This document shows, one piece after another, positions 1-8,499 of a stretch of 45,389 nt of DNA. A program made the position numbers and the translations under genes. Below the pieces are notes generated by a model that was not told the DNA's origin, searched no databases, and saw only the letters and a list, made by a program, of their open reading frames with translations. This DNA is from a bacterium (GTDB taxonomy: Bacteria; Acidobacteriota; Terriglobia; Terriglobales; Acidobacteriaceae): contig JAMFSC010000011.1 of NCBI GenBank assembly GCA_026225095.1, positions 1 to 45,389 on the forward strand, read 5' to 3'. Positions within the stretch are counted from its first letter, which is position 1. Each line of letters begins with the position of its first letter.

Positions 1-396
1 ACGACACATCGCGCGGGGCAGTCGCAGGCGGTGCTGGTGGATACGCAGAACGCGGCGAAGCTGCTGGATCCGGGATTTACAGGGACGAGTACGGCGGCGG
101 AGATTGCGGTGTCTCCGGATGGGTATTTTCTGTATGCGAGCAATCGGGGGGAGGACTCGCTGGTGGTGTTTGCGGTGAACCAGGAGACGGGGGATCTGAA
201 GCTGGTGCAGCGGATCGCTTGTGGGGGGAAGACGCCGAGGCACTTTACGATCTCGCCGAATAGCAACTGGGTGCTGTGTGGGAACCAGGACTCGGGGACG
301 GTGACGGTGTTTCGGCGGGATGGAGCTACGGGGAAGCTGGGTGGGCCGACGCAGACGGTGGGGCTGGATTCGCCGATGTTTATGTTGTTTGTTTAG
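1..396 (+). CDS. Lactonase family protein (7-bladed beta-propeller), 3' end
   Basis: The gene is open from the first base, so the true start lies upstream and only the last 131 residues are seen. Repeated blade signatures are visible (SPDGYFLYASNRGEDSL, then SPNSNWVLCGNQDSGTVTVF), typical of the lactonase / 6-phosphogluconolactonase-like beta-propeller family (PF10282). The family includes cytosolic 6-phosphogluconolactonases and many secreted acidobacterial members of unknown substrate. The N-terminus is missing, so a signal peptide cannot be judged. The TAG stop (394-396) is also the first three bases of a hairpin repeat element. Confidence 0.85.
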   Translation, partial: TTHRAGQSQAVLVDTQNAAKLLDPGFTGTSTAAEIAVSPDGYFLYASNRGEDSLVVFAVNQETGDLKLVQRIACGGKTPRHFTISPNSNWVLCGNQDSGTVTVFRRDGATGKLGGPTQTVGLDSPMFMLFV

Positions 397-499
397 AGCA
401 GATTGCCGGTAGGTATGAAGTTGGGTGCCCCACCTTCGGCGCAACGTTTCACCGCGCCTAAGGTGGGCCGGCCGCCACAGCACCGGGCCACGGAATCTA
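394..499 (+). repeat. TAG-ended hairpin element, copy A
   Basis: Begins TAGAGCAGATTGCC and ends GGAATCTA, giving short terminal inverted repeats. The core is a hairpin in which CCCCACCTT and AAGGTGGG form the lower stem and GGCGC/GCGCC the upper stem. It lies between the convergent lactonase and apt genes, and its first TAG is the lactonase stop codon. It resembles copy C more closely than copies B, D and E. Confidence 0.85.
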
Positions 500-508
500 G
501 GTAAGACA

Positions 509-655
509 GTCCTGCCGGACGGGCCCGCTGCGCGCGGGGCGGTCACTTCGTGACTTGTATACCGCTTTGCGTGGGCCTCCCGTTGGTCGGCATGAAATTC
601 TCGCCGCGACCAACGGAAACGCCGCGCAACGCGGTATACGCGTCACGAAGTGACC
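509..655. repeat. Repeat-associated multi-stem palindrome next to apt
   Basis: 541-655 is a nested inverted repeat: GGTCACTTCGTGAC (541-554) with GTCACGAAGTGACC (642-655), GTATACCGC (557-565) with GCGGTATAC (631-639), and CCGTTGGTCG (580-589) with CGACCAACGG (607-616). The outer arm is itself nearly palindromic. The preceding stretch from 509 plus the left arm recurs at 6702-6765. The right end abuts the TAG stop of apt. It could act as a terminator for two convergent genes or be a non-autonomous mobile element. Confidence 0.75.
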
Positions 656-1194
656 TATTCGTCGTAGTGGAGGAGCGAGAAGACGTCGTATTCCTGGAGC
701 TTGGAGCGGCCCTTGAGAAAGTCGAGTTCGATGGCGAAGGCGAGGCCGGCGATCTCTCCGCCGAGCTGACGGACAAGCTGGATGGTGGCCTGCATGGTTC
801 CACCGGTGGCGAGGAGGTCATCGACGAGGATGACGCGCTGGCCGGGTTGGATGGCGTCAAGATGGATCTCGAGGGCGTCGGTGCCGTACTCCAGGTCATA
901 GTTGACGCGGGCGACGGGGGCGGGGAGCTTCTTGGGCTTGCGGACGGGGACGAAGCCTGCGTTGAGGCGGTAGGCGAGGGCAGGACCGAAGATGAAGCCG
1001 CGGGCCTCGATGCCGAGGACGAGGTCGATCTCCTTGCCGATATAGTAGGCGGCGAAGGTGTCGATGAGCTGGGCGAAGCCGTTCTTATCCTTGAGCAGGG
1101 TGGTGATGTCGTAGAAGAGGATGCCGGGTTTGGGGAAATCGGGGACGGTGCGGATGAGCTCTTTGAGGGGCTCACAGTTCGTGGTGGAAATCAT
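655..1194 (-). CDS. apt: Adenine phosphoribosyltransferase
   Basis: Purine salvage enzyme that converts adenine and PRPP to AMP and pyrophosphate in the cytosol. The 179 residues match the usual length. Visible family motifs are [17 protein letters not shown] near the N-terminus, the adenine-pocket region [19 protein letters not shown], and the PRPP-binding loop [16 protein letters not shown]. It is the last gene of a minus-strand run efp-acyP-apt and starts 3 bases after the acyP stop, so it is probably co-transcribed and translationally coupled. Its TAG stop lies directly against the palindrome at 541-655. Confidence 0.95.
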   Translation of the reverse strand: MISTTNCEPLKELIRTVPDFPKPGILFYDITTLLKDKNGFAQLIDTFAAYYIGKEIDLVLGIEARGFIFGPALAYRLNAGFVPVRKPKKLPAPVARVNYDLEYGTDALEIHLDAIQPGQRVILVDDLLATGGTMQATIQLVRQLGGEIAGLAFAIELDFLKGRSKLQEYDVFSLLHYDE

Positions 1195-1197
1195 GAA

Positions 1198-1479
1198 TTA
1201 CCAGGCTCCTTCGATCTTGAATGGTCCGAGGGGCTCGCCTTCTTGGTCGGCGAGATCGTGTTGTTGGATGTGGTCGACGCGACTTCCGCGGGAGCCTTTG
1301 CGGAGGGCTTGTTCGAGCTCGTGGATGTCTTCGGAAGAGCCGGCGACGACGACTTCGACGTGGCCCTGGTCGGTGTTGCGGACCCAGCCGCGGAGGCCGA
1401 TCTCGGCGGCCTCGCGCTGGACGAACCAGCGGAAGCCGACACCCTGTACCCTTCCCTGCACCATGTAGTGGCGGACCAT
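1198..1479 (-). CDS. acyP: Acylphosphatase
   Basis: A small cytosolic enzyme of 93 residues that hydrolyses acyl phosphates. The family signature VQGRVQGVGFRWFV holds the phosphate-binding loop and catalytic arginine, and GLRGWVRNTDQGHVEVVV holds the catalytic asparagine. Length and motif spacing are normal. It sits between efp and apt on the same strand, 98 bases after efp and 3 bases before apt. The pairing looks like co-transcription of housekeeping genes and says little about function. Confidence 0.93.
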   Translation of the reverse strand: MVRHYMVQGRVQGVGFRWFVQREAAEIGLRGWVRNTDQGHVEVVVAGSSEDIHELEQALRKGSRGSRVDHIQQHDLADQEGEPLGPFKIEGAW

Positions 1480-1577
1480 GAAGTGTCAGTGTCGCAGAGG
1501 GTTGGGCTGGGTGCAAGGCCAGGAGGCGTGGACGGAACCTGGGTGGCTCCGCCCATGCCGGGGATGGGCCAGGAGGC

Positions 1578-2135
1578 TTAGGCGCGGCTCATGTAGGCGC
1601 CTTCGGAGGTGTCGACGCGGATCTTCTCGCCTTCGTTGATGAATGCGGGGACCTGGACGACAAGGCCGGTCTCGGTCTTGGCGGGCTTGGTGACGGAGGA
1701 GGCGGTGGCGGAGCGGATGCCGGGCTCGGTCTCCATGACGGTCATGATGACGGCGGTGGGGAGCTCGATGCCGACGGCCTTGCCATCGTGGAAGCTGACG
1801 TGGATGGACAGGTTAGGGGTGAGGTACTCGACGGCGTCGCCGAGGGTCTCGCGAGTGAGCATCGTCTGCTCAAAGGCCTCGTCCATGAAGTAGTACTCGT
1901 CGCCATCGTTGTAGAGGTACTCCATCTTGACCTCGTCGACCATGACCTTGTCGATTGGGTCGGGGGAGCGGAAGCGCTCGGTGAACATGGAGCCGGTGCG
2001 GATGTTGCGGAGCTTGGCCTGAATGAAGGCGCGGAGGTTGCCGGGGGTGCGGTGTTCGACAGAGAAGACAAGGTGGAGATCGTCCTTGTACTTGATGACC
2101 ATGCCGGGGCGCATCTGCGTGGCAGGAATCGACAT
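1578..2135 (-). CDS. efp: Elongation factor P
   Basis: Translation factor that binds the ribosome between the P and E sites and relieves stalling at polyproline. The start at 2135 gives 185 residues beginning MSIPATQMRPGMVI, the normal N-terminus; an upstream in-frame ATG at 2210 would add 25 atypical residues. The KOW-like first domain, OB domain and C-terminal domain ending KIRVDTSEGAYMSRA are present. In the domain I tip loop, E. coli PGKGQAF aligns with PGNLRAF, so the residue modified as Lys34 in E. coli is Asn33 here, with Arg35 two positions later. No modification gene is seen nearby. Confidence 0.95.
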   Translation of the reverse strand: MSIPATQMRPGMVIKYKDDLHLVFSVEHRTPGNLRAFIQAKLRNIRTGSMFTERFRSPDPIDKVMVDEVKMEYLYNDGDEYYFMDEAFEQTMLTRETLGDAVEYLTPNLSIHVSFHDGKAVGIELPTAVIMTVMETEPGIRSATASSVTKPAKTETGLVVQVPAFINEGEKIRVDTSEGAYMSRA

Positions 2136-2276
2136 ATTTGAAGCCTCGGATCTTGAATCAGTGATGGGAAGAACACGCCTTGGCGGCGACGCGTGGTTTG
2201 TCTCCGGCAAGGGCGGAGGACGGTTCCGCGACCCTTTGATTGTAGCGCAGGGAGGGTTCCGGTCAGCTTTGGGTGC

Positions 2277-3167
2277 TCAGCTTCCGCCGAAGATGCGATG
2301 GAAGAAGTGGCCGATGGCGTGGGCGAAGCCGTGAGGCTTTTCTGCGGGTGGGGTGGGTGCGGACGCGGGGTTGGTAGGGGGTGCGGCGGCGGGGGCGCTG
2401 GGAGCTTCGTAGGCAAGGGAGGCGGCGACCTGAGTGTGAACGGCTCCGGGGGGGGACTGGGGAATCTCGGGCGTGGGTGCGAGGCCGGCGCTCTGGGCGG
2501 CGGGAAAGGGGTGCTGGGAGTCGGGGCCCAGGGTACCGGGGGCAGCCAGGGCGGCGTCGGCGAGGGACATGGTCTGGATGGGGGGGCAGCCGCAGGGGGA
2601 GGTCTCGTGGTCGACGACCTCGCGGAGGCTGCCGTGCTCGAAGAGGACGTGCTGGGTTGGGTGGAGCTCATAGGTGGACTCACCGAAGGAGTCGGTGAGG
2701 ACGATGGTGGGAGCCTGGAGACCGCGATTTTCGACGCAGGTGTCGCCGTTCTGGGTGACGCGGACGCGGAGGTCGAGGGGTCCGGCAGCGTGGAGGGTGA
2801 AGCGGAGGTCGGGAGTGAGGAGGACGTCGCTGGGGGTGGCGGAGGTCTTAACTTCAACGGCTCCTCGGTCGAGGGCGAGCATCAGTGGTTCGGCGATTGA
2901 GGGCTGCGCGGCTGGGTTTGAGACTCCGCTCGACAGGTGGAGGGCGGAGGTCTGGCAGACCTTGACGGCTCCTCCACGGGAGAGGGTGATCTCTGCGGTG
3001 TGGTCGCGGGCGGTGACGCTGGAGCTTCCAACCAGGACGGCACGGCCGGAGGTGACTTCGAGGGAGCCGGCGACGGTCGCGTCCTGCATGGCGACGCTGC
3101 CGATGGATTGCTGGGCTGGGAGAGTGAGGGGCGACAGGAGGAGGAGGGCGAGGGGCAAGGCGCGCAT
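2277..3167 (-). CDS. Secreted protein of unknown function
   Basis: 296 residues with a clear signal peptide (MRALPLALLLLSPLTLPAQQ). The mature part to about residue 210 is rich in short beta-type stretches and polar residues (VAGSLEVTSGRAVLVGSSSV, ITLSRGGAVKVC), loosely like FecR-type beta-helical segments, but I cannot assign a family. A Pro/Ala-rich linker follows, then a short basic amphipathic tail with HGFAHAIGHFFHRIF. It starts 3 bases after the trpG stop on the same strand, so it is probably in that operon. Function unknown. Confidence 0.75.
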   Translation of the reverse strand: MRALPLALLLLSPLTLPAQQSIGSVAMQDATVAGSLEVTSGRAVLVGSSSVTARDHTAEITLSRGGAVKVCQTSALHLSSGVSNPAAQPSIAEPLMLALDRGAVEVKTSATPSDVLLTPDLRFTLHAAGPLDLRVRVTQNGDTCVENRGLQAPTIVLTDSFGESTYELHPTQHVLFEHGSLREVVDHETSPCGCPPIQTMSLADAALAAPGTLGPDSQHPFPAAQSAGLAPTPEIPQSPPGAVHTQVAASLAYEAPSAPAAAPPTNPASAPTPPAEKPHGFAHAIGHFFHRIFGGS

Positions 3168-3170
3168 GGG

Positions 3171-3779
3171 CTAGCCCTTCATCTTCAGGAAGTTTTCGAT
3201 AATCGCTTTGCCGTGGATGGTGAGAACGCTCTCGGGGTGGAACTGGACGCCTTCGATGGGGAGGTTCCGGTGACGGAGGGCCATGATGGTGGTGGATCCA
3301 CCTTCGGAGTCGGGGACGGTGCGGGCGGAGACCTCGAGGGCGTCGGGAAAGCCCTCTTCCGACACGATGAGGGAGTGATAGCGGGTGCAGGTCATGGCGG
3401 AGGGAACGCCCCGGAAAATGGTCTCGCCGTCGTGCTCGACCTGGCTGGTCTTGCCGTGCATCAGCTTGGGGGCGCGGATGACATTGCCGCCAAAGGCCGC
3501 TCCGATGGACTGGTGACCGAGGCAGACTCCCAGGATGGGGACGCGTGGGCCGCCGGATTCGGCGAGCCTGGCGAAGTGCTGGATGAGGGCGATGGAGATG
3601 CCGGCCTCCTGCGGGGTGCAGGGGCCGGGGGAGATAAGAATCTGGTCGGGGTGGAGATCTTCGACCTGCTGGGGGGTGAGGTCGTCGTTGCGGTGGATGA
3701 CCATCTCCGCACCCAGCTCGCCCATGTACTGGACCAGGTTGTAGGTGAAGGAATCGTAGTTGTCGAGGACGAAGACCAT
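3171..3779 (-). CDS. trpG: Anthranilate / aminodeoxychorismate synthase glutamine amidotransferase subunit
   Basis: Class I glutamine amidotransferase that supplies ammonia to anthranilate synthase (TrpE) or aminodeoxychorismate synthase (PabB). The 202 residues start [19 protein letters not shown], contain the oxyanion region [12 protein letters not shown], the catalytic Cys in [17 protein letters not shown], and the His-Glu pair in [14 protein letters not shown]. TrpG and PabA cannot be told apart by sequence and one subunit often serves both. trpE lies upstream on the same strand with two genes between, which favours a tryptophan role. Confidence 0.93.
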   Translation of the reverse strand: MVFVLDNYDSFTYNLVQYMGELGAEMVIHRNDDLTPQQVEDLHPDQILISPGPCTPQEAGISIALIQHFARLAESGGPRVPILGVCLGHQSIGAAFGGNVIRAPKLMHGKTSQVEHDGETIFRGVPSAMTCTRYHSLIVSEEGFPDALEVSARTVPDSEGGSTTIMALRHRNLPIEGVQFHPESVLTIHGKAIIENFLKMKG

Positions 3780-3867
3780 GAGGAGATTTTACGCTTTGCT
3801 CTTTTGATTTAATTGGCCGATGGTCGTTTGATCGTAGACTCCTATGTCCGCAGGCCCAGCGTGCGCC

Positions 3868-4287
3868 TCACCAGCGAACTGCCTTGACCCATTCGGGCGC
3901 GTCCTCACCCGCCTGTCCGCAATCTCCCTCTCTGGCCGCATAGGAAGCGACTTCTTTCCCCGTCTTGACAGACATCAGAAAGCACCCCGATGGCCCGTGC
4001 ATTGGACCCGCGTTGTAGGCCACCTCACGACCGCCGTCCCAGAACGCCCACTTGCGGATGATAAAGGTGTTCCATCGCCGAATCACCTTGCCCCGTCGCG
4101 CCACCACCAGGGCAGAAGGAAGCCTTTCCCATGCCCGGTCCGGGTCCGGGCTGTCATAACTCAGTACCCAACCTGTCGTCACCCCATCCGCTGCCGTCTG
4201 CCGATCTTCCCGACGCACGGAACCCTGTCCGAGCCCGGTCAGATTGCACAAGGAAAGCACCAGCCCAATCCCTGGTCGCACTCGCAT
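3868..4287 (-). CDS. Probable secreted protein of unknown function
   Basis: 139 residues from the ATG at 4287, which starts a hydrophobic signal-like segment (MRVRPGIGLVLSLCNLTGLG); an upstream GTG at 4314 is also possible. The body has a conserved-looking stretch with WAFWDGGREVAYNAGP and FLMSVKTGKEVASY, like a single beta-propeller-type repeat. I do not recognise a named family. It lies between the DinB-like gene and trpG, all on the minus strand. Its upstream region overlaps hairpin element F. Confidence 0.6.
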   Translation of the reverse strand: MRVRPGIGLVLSLCNLTGLGQGSVRREDRQTAADGVTTGWVLSYDSPDPDRAWERLPSALVVARRGKVIRRWNTFIIRKWAFWDGGREVAYNAGPMHGPSGCFLMSVKTGKEVASYAAREGDCGQAGEDAPEWVKAVRW

Positions 4288-4308
4288 CGCTCCTCCTGCG
4301 CTCCACGC

Positions 4309-4420
4309 TAGCACGACCAGGCACCGGGGACGCGCGATCGTGGCACCTCCCCCACCTTAGCGACGATAGAACTGTCGCGAGGGTGGGGCACCCGAGTACC
4401 CGAAAACCAATCCTCTCCTA
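4309..4420 (-). repeat. TAG-ended hairpin element, copy F (reverse orientation, diverged)
   Basis: Read on the minus strand it begins TAGGAGAGGATTGG and contains CGGGTGCCCCACC, TCGCGACA, CGTCGCTAAGGTGGG and a GCCACG block, in the same order as copies B, D and E. The left TAG (4420-4418) is the stop codon of the DinB-like gene. The other end is less clear; a CTA at 4311-4309 fits. This copy is the most diverged and the only one in this orientation. Confidence 0.7.
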
Positions 4421-5008
4421 TTTGGCGCTGGCGGGTGGGGTGATTCCGTTCATGCGGAGGTACTCGACCATCTGGCCGTAGTGGTCGTAGCCGTGGGCCA
4501 CGGCGAAGGTGGCGACGGTGGCGCGGGTGTCGAGTCCGTCGGCTCCTTTGATGACGGTGAAGGCGTTGGCCGGGGTGATGGTGGCAATGGCCTTGTGGCC
4601 GAAGGCGAAGGAGTCGGCGAGGGCTGCCACGACCTCATCCTTGTTGGTGAGGCTGGCGATGGCCTTCATGTCGCGGTCGGGCTTGAGGCCGCTGATCGTG
4701 GTGAAGAAGAAGTAGTTGGCCTGGGCGACGTGCGCGGCCTGCTGGGCGAAGGTGCGGACGCCGTCGAACGTCTCACCCTGGGTGGGGGCGAAGGTTGCGT
4801 GGGTGGGGGCGAAGGAGAACTTGTCGGCGGGCATGGCCTTCACGGCGCCCATCGCCTCCTGCTCGTACATGGAGAGCATGATGTTAATGGCCTTCGCCGG
4901 ATCGGCCTGGCCACCGAGCGGACCAACGGAGGGCGCGGAGCCCATCTGGGCTTGCGCCAGTGTACAAAGTGTGAACGTTGCAACCGCCAGGATCGATTTG
5001 ATTCGCAT
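4418..5008 (-). CDS. DinB-family protein, exported
   Basis: 196 residues from the ATG at 5008, which gives a clean signal peptide (MRIKSILAVATFTLCTLAQA); the longer frame to 5104 adds a non-signal extension. The mature region has the four-helix DinB/DUF664 pattern, with FSFAPTHATF, FAQQAAHVAQANYFF and the C-terminal HGYDHYGQMVEYLRMNGITPP. DinB-like proteins are usually metal-binding with three His; the reaction here is unknown. It lies between trpE and an unknown gene in a minus-strand run. Its TAG stop is part of hairpin element F. Confidence 0.85.
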   Translation of the reverse strand: MRIKSILAVATFTLCTLAQAQMGSAPSVGPLGGQADPAKAINIMLSMYEQEAMGAVKAMPADKFSFAPTHATFAPTQGETFDGVRTFAQQAAHVAQANYFFFTTISGLKPDRDMKAIASLTNKDEVVAALADSFAFGHKAIATITPANAFTVIKGADGLDTRATVATFAVAHGYDHYGQMVEYLRMNGITPPASAK

Positions 5009-5146
5009 TGCTTTACCTCGAGCGAGATTGAGAGAACGACCCAAGCTTACCAGCGGGAGAGGGGTGGGGGCTCTGGAGGAAGAGCAGGCAAAGGCGGAAG
5101 CCAACGCAGATCCCCTTCGCGGGCGACAGAAAATAAAACAAGCGCT

Positions 5147-6679
5147 TCAGGATCGGGCGCGTTCGATGGCGCGGATTACGGCGCGGGCCTTGTTGCCGCA
5201 CTCTTCGAACTCTTTGAGTGGGATGGAGTCGGCGACGATGCCGGCCCCGGCCTGGACATGGCCCTGGTCGCCGTTGAGGAAGAGCGTGCGGATGGCGATG
5301 CACGAGTCCAGGTTGCCGTTGAAGTCGGCGTAGAGGATGCTCCCTCCGTAGACGCCGCGGCGGGCGGGTTCCAGCTCTTCGATGATCTGCATGGCGCGGA
5401 TCTTGGGGGCTCCGGAGAGGGTTCCGGCGGGGAAGCAGGCGCGGAAGGCGTCTACCGGGCCGAGTGACGACTTCAGGGTGCCTTCGACGGCGCTGACCAG
5501 GTGCATGACGTGGCTGTAGCGCTCCACAAACATGAGGTCCTTCACGCGAACCGTACCGTATTCGCTGACTCGACCAACGTCGTTGCGGCCCAGATCGACA
5601 AGCATGATGTGTTCGGCGACCTCCTTTTCGTCAGAGCGCAGATCGGCTTCGTGGGCTCGGTCTTCGGCCTCGTCTTCGGAGCGGGGGCGGGTTCCGGCGA
5701 TGGGGCGGTACATGACGTGGCGGCCGTGGACCCGGACGAGGAGTTCAGGGGAGGCGCCTACGATGTGGGCCTCGGTGGATTTCTTTGGGGACTTCTTTGA
5801 GGATTTCTTCGCGGATGGCTCGTCGAGGCCGAAGCGCAGGAAGTACATGTAGGGGGAGGGGTTGACGATGCGGAGCGCGCGGTAGACCTCGAAGGCGTCG
5901 ACCTCCGGAACGCAGTCGAAGCGCTGTGAGAGGACGCATTGGAAGACGTCTCCGGCGGCGATGTACTCCTTGGCCCTTTCGACGGATTTCAGGAAGGCCG
6001 ACTTGCTGGTGCGGGCGGTGAGTTTGAGCTTGCCGAGCGGCTTGGTGCGGCGCTTTTTCAGGGGGATAGCCTGGGCGAGGCGCTTTTCGAGGCGATCGAG
6101 GCGACGAACGGATCGCTGGTAGGCACCTTCGCCAGGTTCGCGCTGGAGGTCTGCCGTGACCATGAGGTGGATCTCTTTCTTGACGTGGTCGAAGGCCAGG
6201 ACCTGGTCGAAGAACATGAGGCAGGCGTCGGGAACTCCGATCTCGTCGGCGGCGAGGGTGGGGAGGGTCTCGATCTGGCGGACGACGTCGTAGGAGAAGA
6301 AGCCGACGGCTCCGGCGGTGAAGGGCGGCAGGCCGGGGAGGCGGGCGGGGGTGTGTCCGGAGAGAGCACGCTTCAGCTCGTCGAAGATGTCGCCTTCGAA
6401 CGACCGGTGCTTGCGGCCTTCGCGGACGGTGATCTGGCGACCCCGGGAGACCATCTTCTTGTAGGGCTGAATTCCGATGAAGGTGTAGCGGCCTACGCGC
6501 TCGCCGCCCTCGACGGATTCGAGGAGGAAGGCCTCGGGCTCGTCGGAGGCGATGCGGAGGAAGGCGGAGACGGGGGTTTCGAGGTCGGCGACGACGGTGC
6601 GGTAGACGGGGATGAGGGAATGCGTGCGGGAGAGGCGGAGAAACTCTTTCTGGGTGGGCTGGGCGAGGGACTTCGACAT
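5147..6679 (-). CDS. trpE: Anthranilate synthase component I
   Basis: Chorismate-using synthase catalysing the first committed step of tryptophan synthesis with TrpG. From ATG 6679 it has 510 residues starting MSKSLAQPTQKEFLRL; in-frame ATGs at 6688 and 6691 are alternatives, and 6691 has an AGGA upstream. The LLES motif (in EAFLLESVEGG) of the Trp feedback site is present. The chorismate-binding motifs IAGTRPRSEDEAED, DLGRNDVGRVSEYG and FPAGTLSGAPKIRAMQIIEE are intact. An unusual Lys/Ser-rich insert, SAKKSSKKSPKKS, lies just before IVGASPELLVRV. No Trp-rich leader peptide is seen upstream. Confidence 0.94.
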   Translation of the reverse strand: MSKSLAQPTQKEFLRLSRTHSLIPVYRTVVADLETPVSAFLRIASDEPEAFLLESVEGGERVGRYTFIGIQPYKKMVSRGRQITVREGRKHRSFEGDIFDELKRALSGHTPARLPGLPPFTAGAVGFFSYDVVRQIETLPTLAADEIGVPDACLMFFDQVLAFDHVKKEIHLMVTADLQREPGEGAYQRSVRRLDRLEKRLAQAIPLKKRRTKPLGKLKLTARTSKSAFLKSVERAKEYIAAGDVFQCVLSQRFDCVPEVDAFEVYRALRIVNPSPYMYFLRFGLDEPSAKKSSKKSPKKSTEAHIVGASPELLVRVHGRHVMYRPIAGTRPRSEDEAEDRAHEADLRSDEKEVAEHIMLVDLGRNDVGRVSEYGTVRVKDLMFVERYSHVMHLVSAVEGTLKSSLGPVDAFRACFPAGTLSGAPKIRAMQIIEELEPARRGVYGGSILYADFNGNLDSCIAIRTLFLNGDQGHVQAGAGIVADSIPLKEFEECGNKARAVIRAIERARS

Positions 6680-7066
6680 AAAGAACATCATAGATGCGTG
6701 GGTCCTGCCGGACGGGCCCCCTGCGCGGGGGGCGGTCACTTGGTGACTTGTATACCGCTTCGCTGGGTCGCAGGCGGATGTTCGTGCTTTCCCGCTATGA
6801 CGGGCGTAGAACCTCTTCGGGAATGATGGACCTAAGTGCTGCAGGTTCTGTTTGGGTCATTGCTCATAATGTTTTGGCGGGCCTATACTCCGTTGGTTGG
6901 GCCACAGACCGGTCTGGTCGAACTTGCAGGCTCTCCCCGGTTCGCCCGCGCATCCAATGCAGGGCGGACCATGACTGCATGGAGAATTCGAGAGCGGATT
7001 CACACTTTGGAGAGCGCGATGGCCGGAGAATCACTTGTACCTGCACTGATAAAGGATCGTAATCGA
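6680..7066. other. Divergent intergenic region between trpE and gdhA
   Basis: 387 bases without a gene. It holds the partial repeat at 6702-6765, an AT-richer stretch around 6850-6875 (CATTGCTCATAATG) that could contain a promoter, and the 10-bp palindrome AGACCGGTCT near 6907. The reading frame of gdhA stays open upstream to 6836, but that extension does not resemble the family. Confidence 0.5.
6702..6765 (+). repeat. Second, partial copy of the palindrome-associated repeat
   Basis: Matches 509-568 with few changes: GTCCTGCCGGACGGGCCC, then CTGCGCG, GGGGCGGTCACTT, GTGACTTGTATACCGCTT. The right half of the 541-655 palindrome is missing. It lies immediately upstream of trpE and may cover part of its leader or ribosome-binding site. 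Confidence 0.75.
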
Positions 7067-8359
7067 ATGGCAATACTTGAACTGGAAGAAGCAAAGATCC
7101 CGATGACGTTGGAGCGGGAGACAAATCCGTGGGAGGCGCAGGCTGCGCGGTTTGACCTGGCGGCGAAAAAGTTGAACCTGGACCAGGGGATCTGGAAGGT
7201 GCTGCGGTATCCGGCGCGGGAGATTATCGTGCATATTCCCATCGCGATGGATGATGGGACGATTGAGGTCTTTACCGGCTACCGGGTGCAACACTCGATT
7301 GCGCGGGGACCGGCGAAGGGCGGGATTCGGTACTCGCCGGATGTCTCGCTGGATGAGGTGCGGGCACTGGCGAGTTGGATGACGTGGAAGTGCGCGGTCG
7401 TCAATATCCCATTTGGCGGGGCGAAGGGTGGGGTAATCTGCGACCCCAAGAAGATGTCGCAGGGTGAGCTGGAGCGGATGACGCGGCGGTATACGGCGGA
7501 GCTGATCGAGTTCATCGGGCCGGAGAAGGACGTTCCCGCGCCGGATATGGGGACGAACGAGCAGACCATGGCGTGGATCATGGACACCTACTCGATGCAC
7601 ATGCGGCAGACGGTGACGTCGGTGGTGACGGGCAAGCCGGTGAACATCGGTGGGTCGCGTGGGCGGAGGGAGGCTACGGGACGCGGGATCGCGGTGGTCT
7701 GCGACCAGGCCTTGAAGGCTCTGGGGATGATGGTCGAGGGATGCCGGGTGATCGTGCAGGGATTCGGCAACGTCGGCTCGAATGCGGCGAAGATCCTGTT
7801 CGACAAGGGCTATACGGTGATCGGGATTACGGAGTTCGATGGGGCTCTGGAGAATAAGGACGGGCTCGATATCGGGGCACTGCTGCTGCATCGGCAGAAG
7901 GCCGGGACAATCAACGGGTTTTCCGGCGGTAAAGCGGTCGATAAGGACGAGCTGATTACCTGGCCCTGCGAGATCCTGATTCCGGCGGCTACGGAGAATG
8001 TGATCACCAGTAAGAATGCCGCACGGCTTCAGTGCAAGATCCTTTGCGAAGGGGCGAATGGGCCGACGACGATTGTGGCGGATGACATCCTGGAGGCGAA
8101 GGGTGTGTTCGTGATCCCGGATATCCTGGCCAACGCGGGGGGCGTGACGACGAGCTACTTCGAATGGGTGCAGGACAGGATGGGCTACTTCTGGACCGAG
8201 GCCGAGGTCAATCAGCGGCTGGAACGGATTATGGTCGATAGCTTCGAAGATGTTGTTTCGTATGCGAAGAGCCACAACGTGAATAACCGGATCGCAGCTT
8301 ATATGCTCGCGATCGATCGGGTGGCATATACGACGAAACAGCGCGGGATCTACGCCTGA
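7067..8359 (+). CDS. gdhA: Glu/Leu/Phe/Val dehydrogenase family, probable glutamate dehydrogenase
   Basis: Oxidative deamination of glutamate to 2-oxoglutarate, or the reverse ammonia-assimilating reaction. The ATG at 7067 is preceded by AAGGA (7052-7056) and gives 430 residues, the normal length. The catalytic region FGGAKGGV with the two lysines, followed by [17 protein letters not shown], is intact. The dinucleotide fold starts [17 protein letters not shown]. Substrate within the family is not proven, but glutamate is most likely. It is divergent from trpE and convergent with the glycosyltransferase gene across hairpin element B. Confidence 0.93.
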   Translation: MAILELEEAKIPMTLERETNPWEAQAARFDLAAKKLNLDQGIWKVLRYPAREIIVHIPIAMDDGTIEVFTGYRVQHSIARGPAKGGIRYSPDVSLDEVRALASWMTWKCAVVNIPFGGAKGGVICDPKKMSQGELERMTRRYTAELIEFIGPEKDVPAPDMGTNEQTMAWIMDTYSMHMRQTVTSVVTGKPVNIGGSRGRREATGRGIAVVCDQALKALGMMVEGCRVIVQGFGNVGSNAAKILFDKGYTVIGITEFDGALENKDGLDIGALLLHRQKAGTINGFSGGKAVDKDELITWPCEILIPAATENVITSKNAARLQCKILCEGANGPTTIVADDILEAKGVFVIPDILANAGGVTTSYFEWVQDRMGYFWTEAEVNQRLERIMVDSFEDVVSYAKSHNVNNRIAAYMLAIDRVAYTTKQRGIYA

Positions 8360-8371
8360 ATCCTTATTGCC

Positions 8372-8499
8372 TAGATCGGATTGCCTGTTGGCATAAAGTC
8401 GGGTGCCCCACCTTCGCGACACGTCTCATCGTCGCTAAGGTGGGCCGGAGCGCCACGGCATCCAACCTACATCCCTACACCTTCAGCGAATCTGCTCTA
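8372..8499 (+). repeat. TAG-ended hairpin element, copy B
   Basis: 128 bp from TAGATCGGATTGCC to GCGAATCTGCTCTA. The central hairpin pairs CCCCACCTT/AAGGTGGG and GCGAC/GTCGC around about 8406-8445. It sits between convergent gdhA and the glycosyltransferase gene. Its right-hand CTA (8497-8499) is the TAG stop of the glycosyltransferase. Confidence 0.9.

Noticed and set aside
550..1581. 343-codon open frame antisense to apt and acyP
   Set aside because: Its product is low-complexity acidic sequence typical of a GC-rich shadow frame, while the opposite strand encodes two clear enzymes.
6680..6900. Trp leader peptide before trpE
   Set aside because: No short frame with adjacent TGG codons was found on the minus strand.
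6836..7066. N-terminal extension of gdhA
   Set aside because: The extra 77 residues do not resemble the family, and ATG 7067 has a good AAGGA site and gives the normal length.
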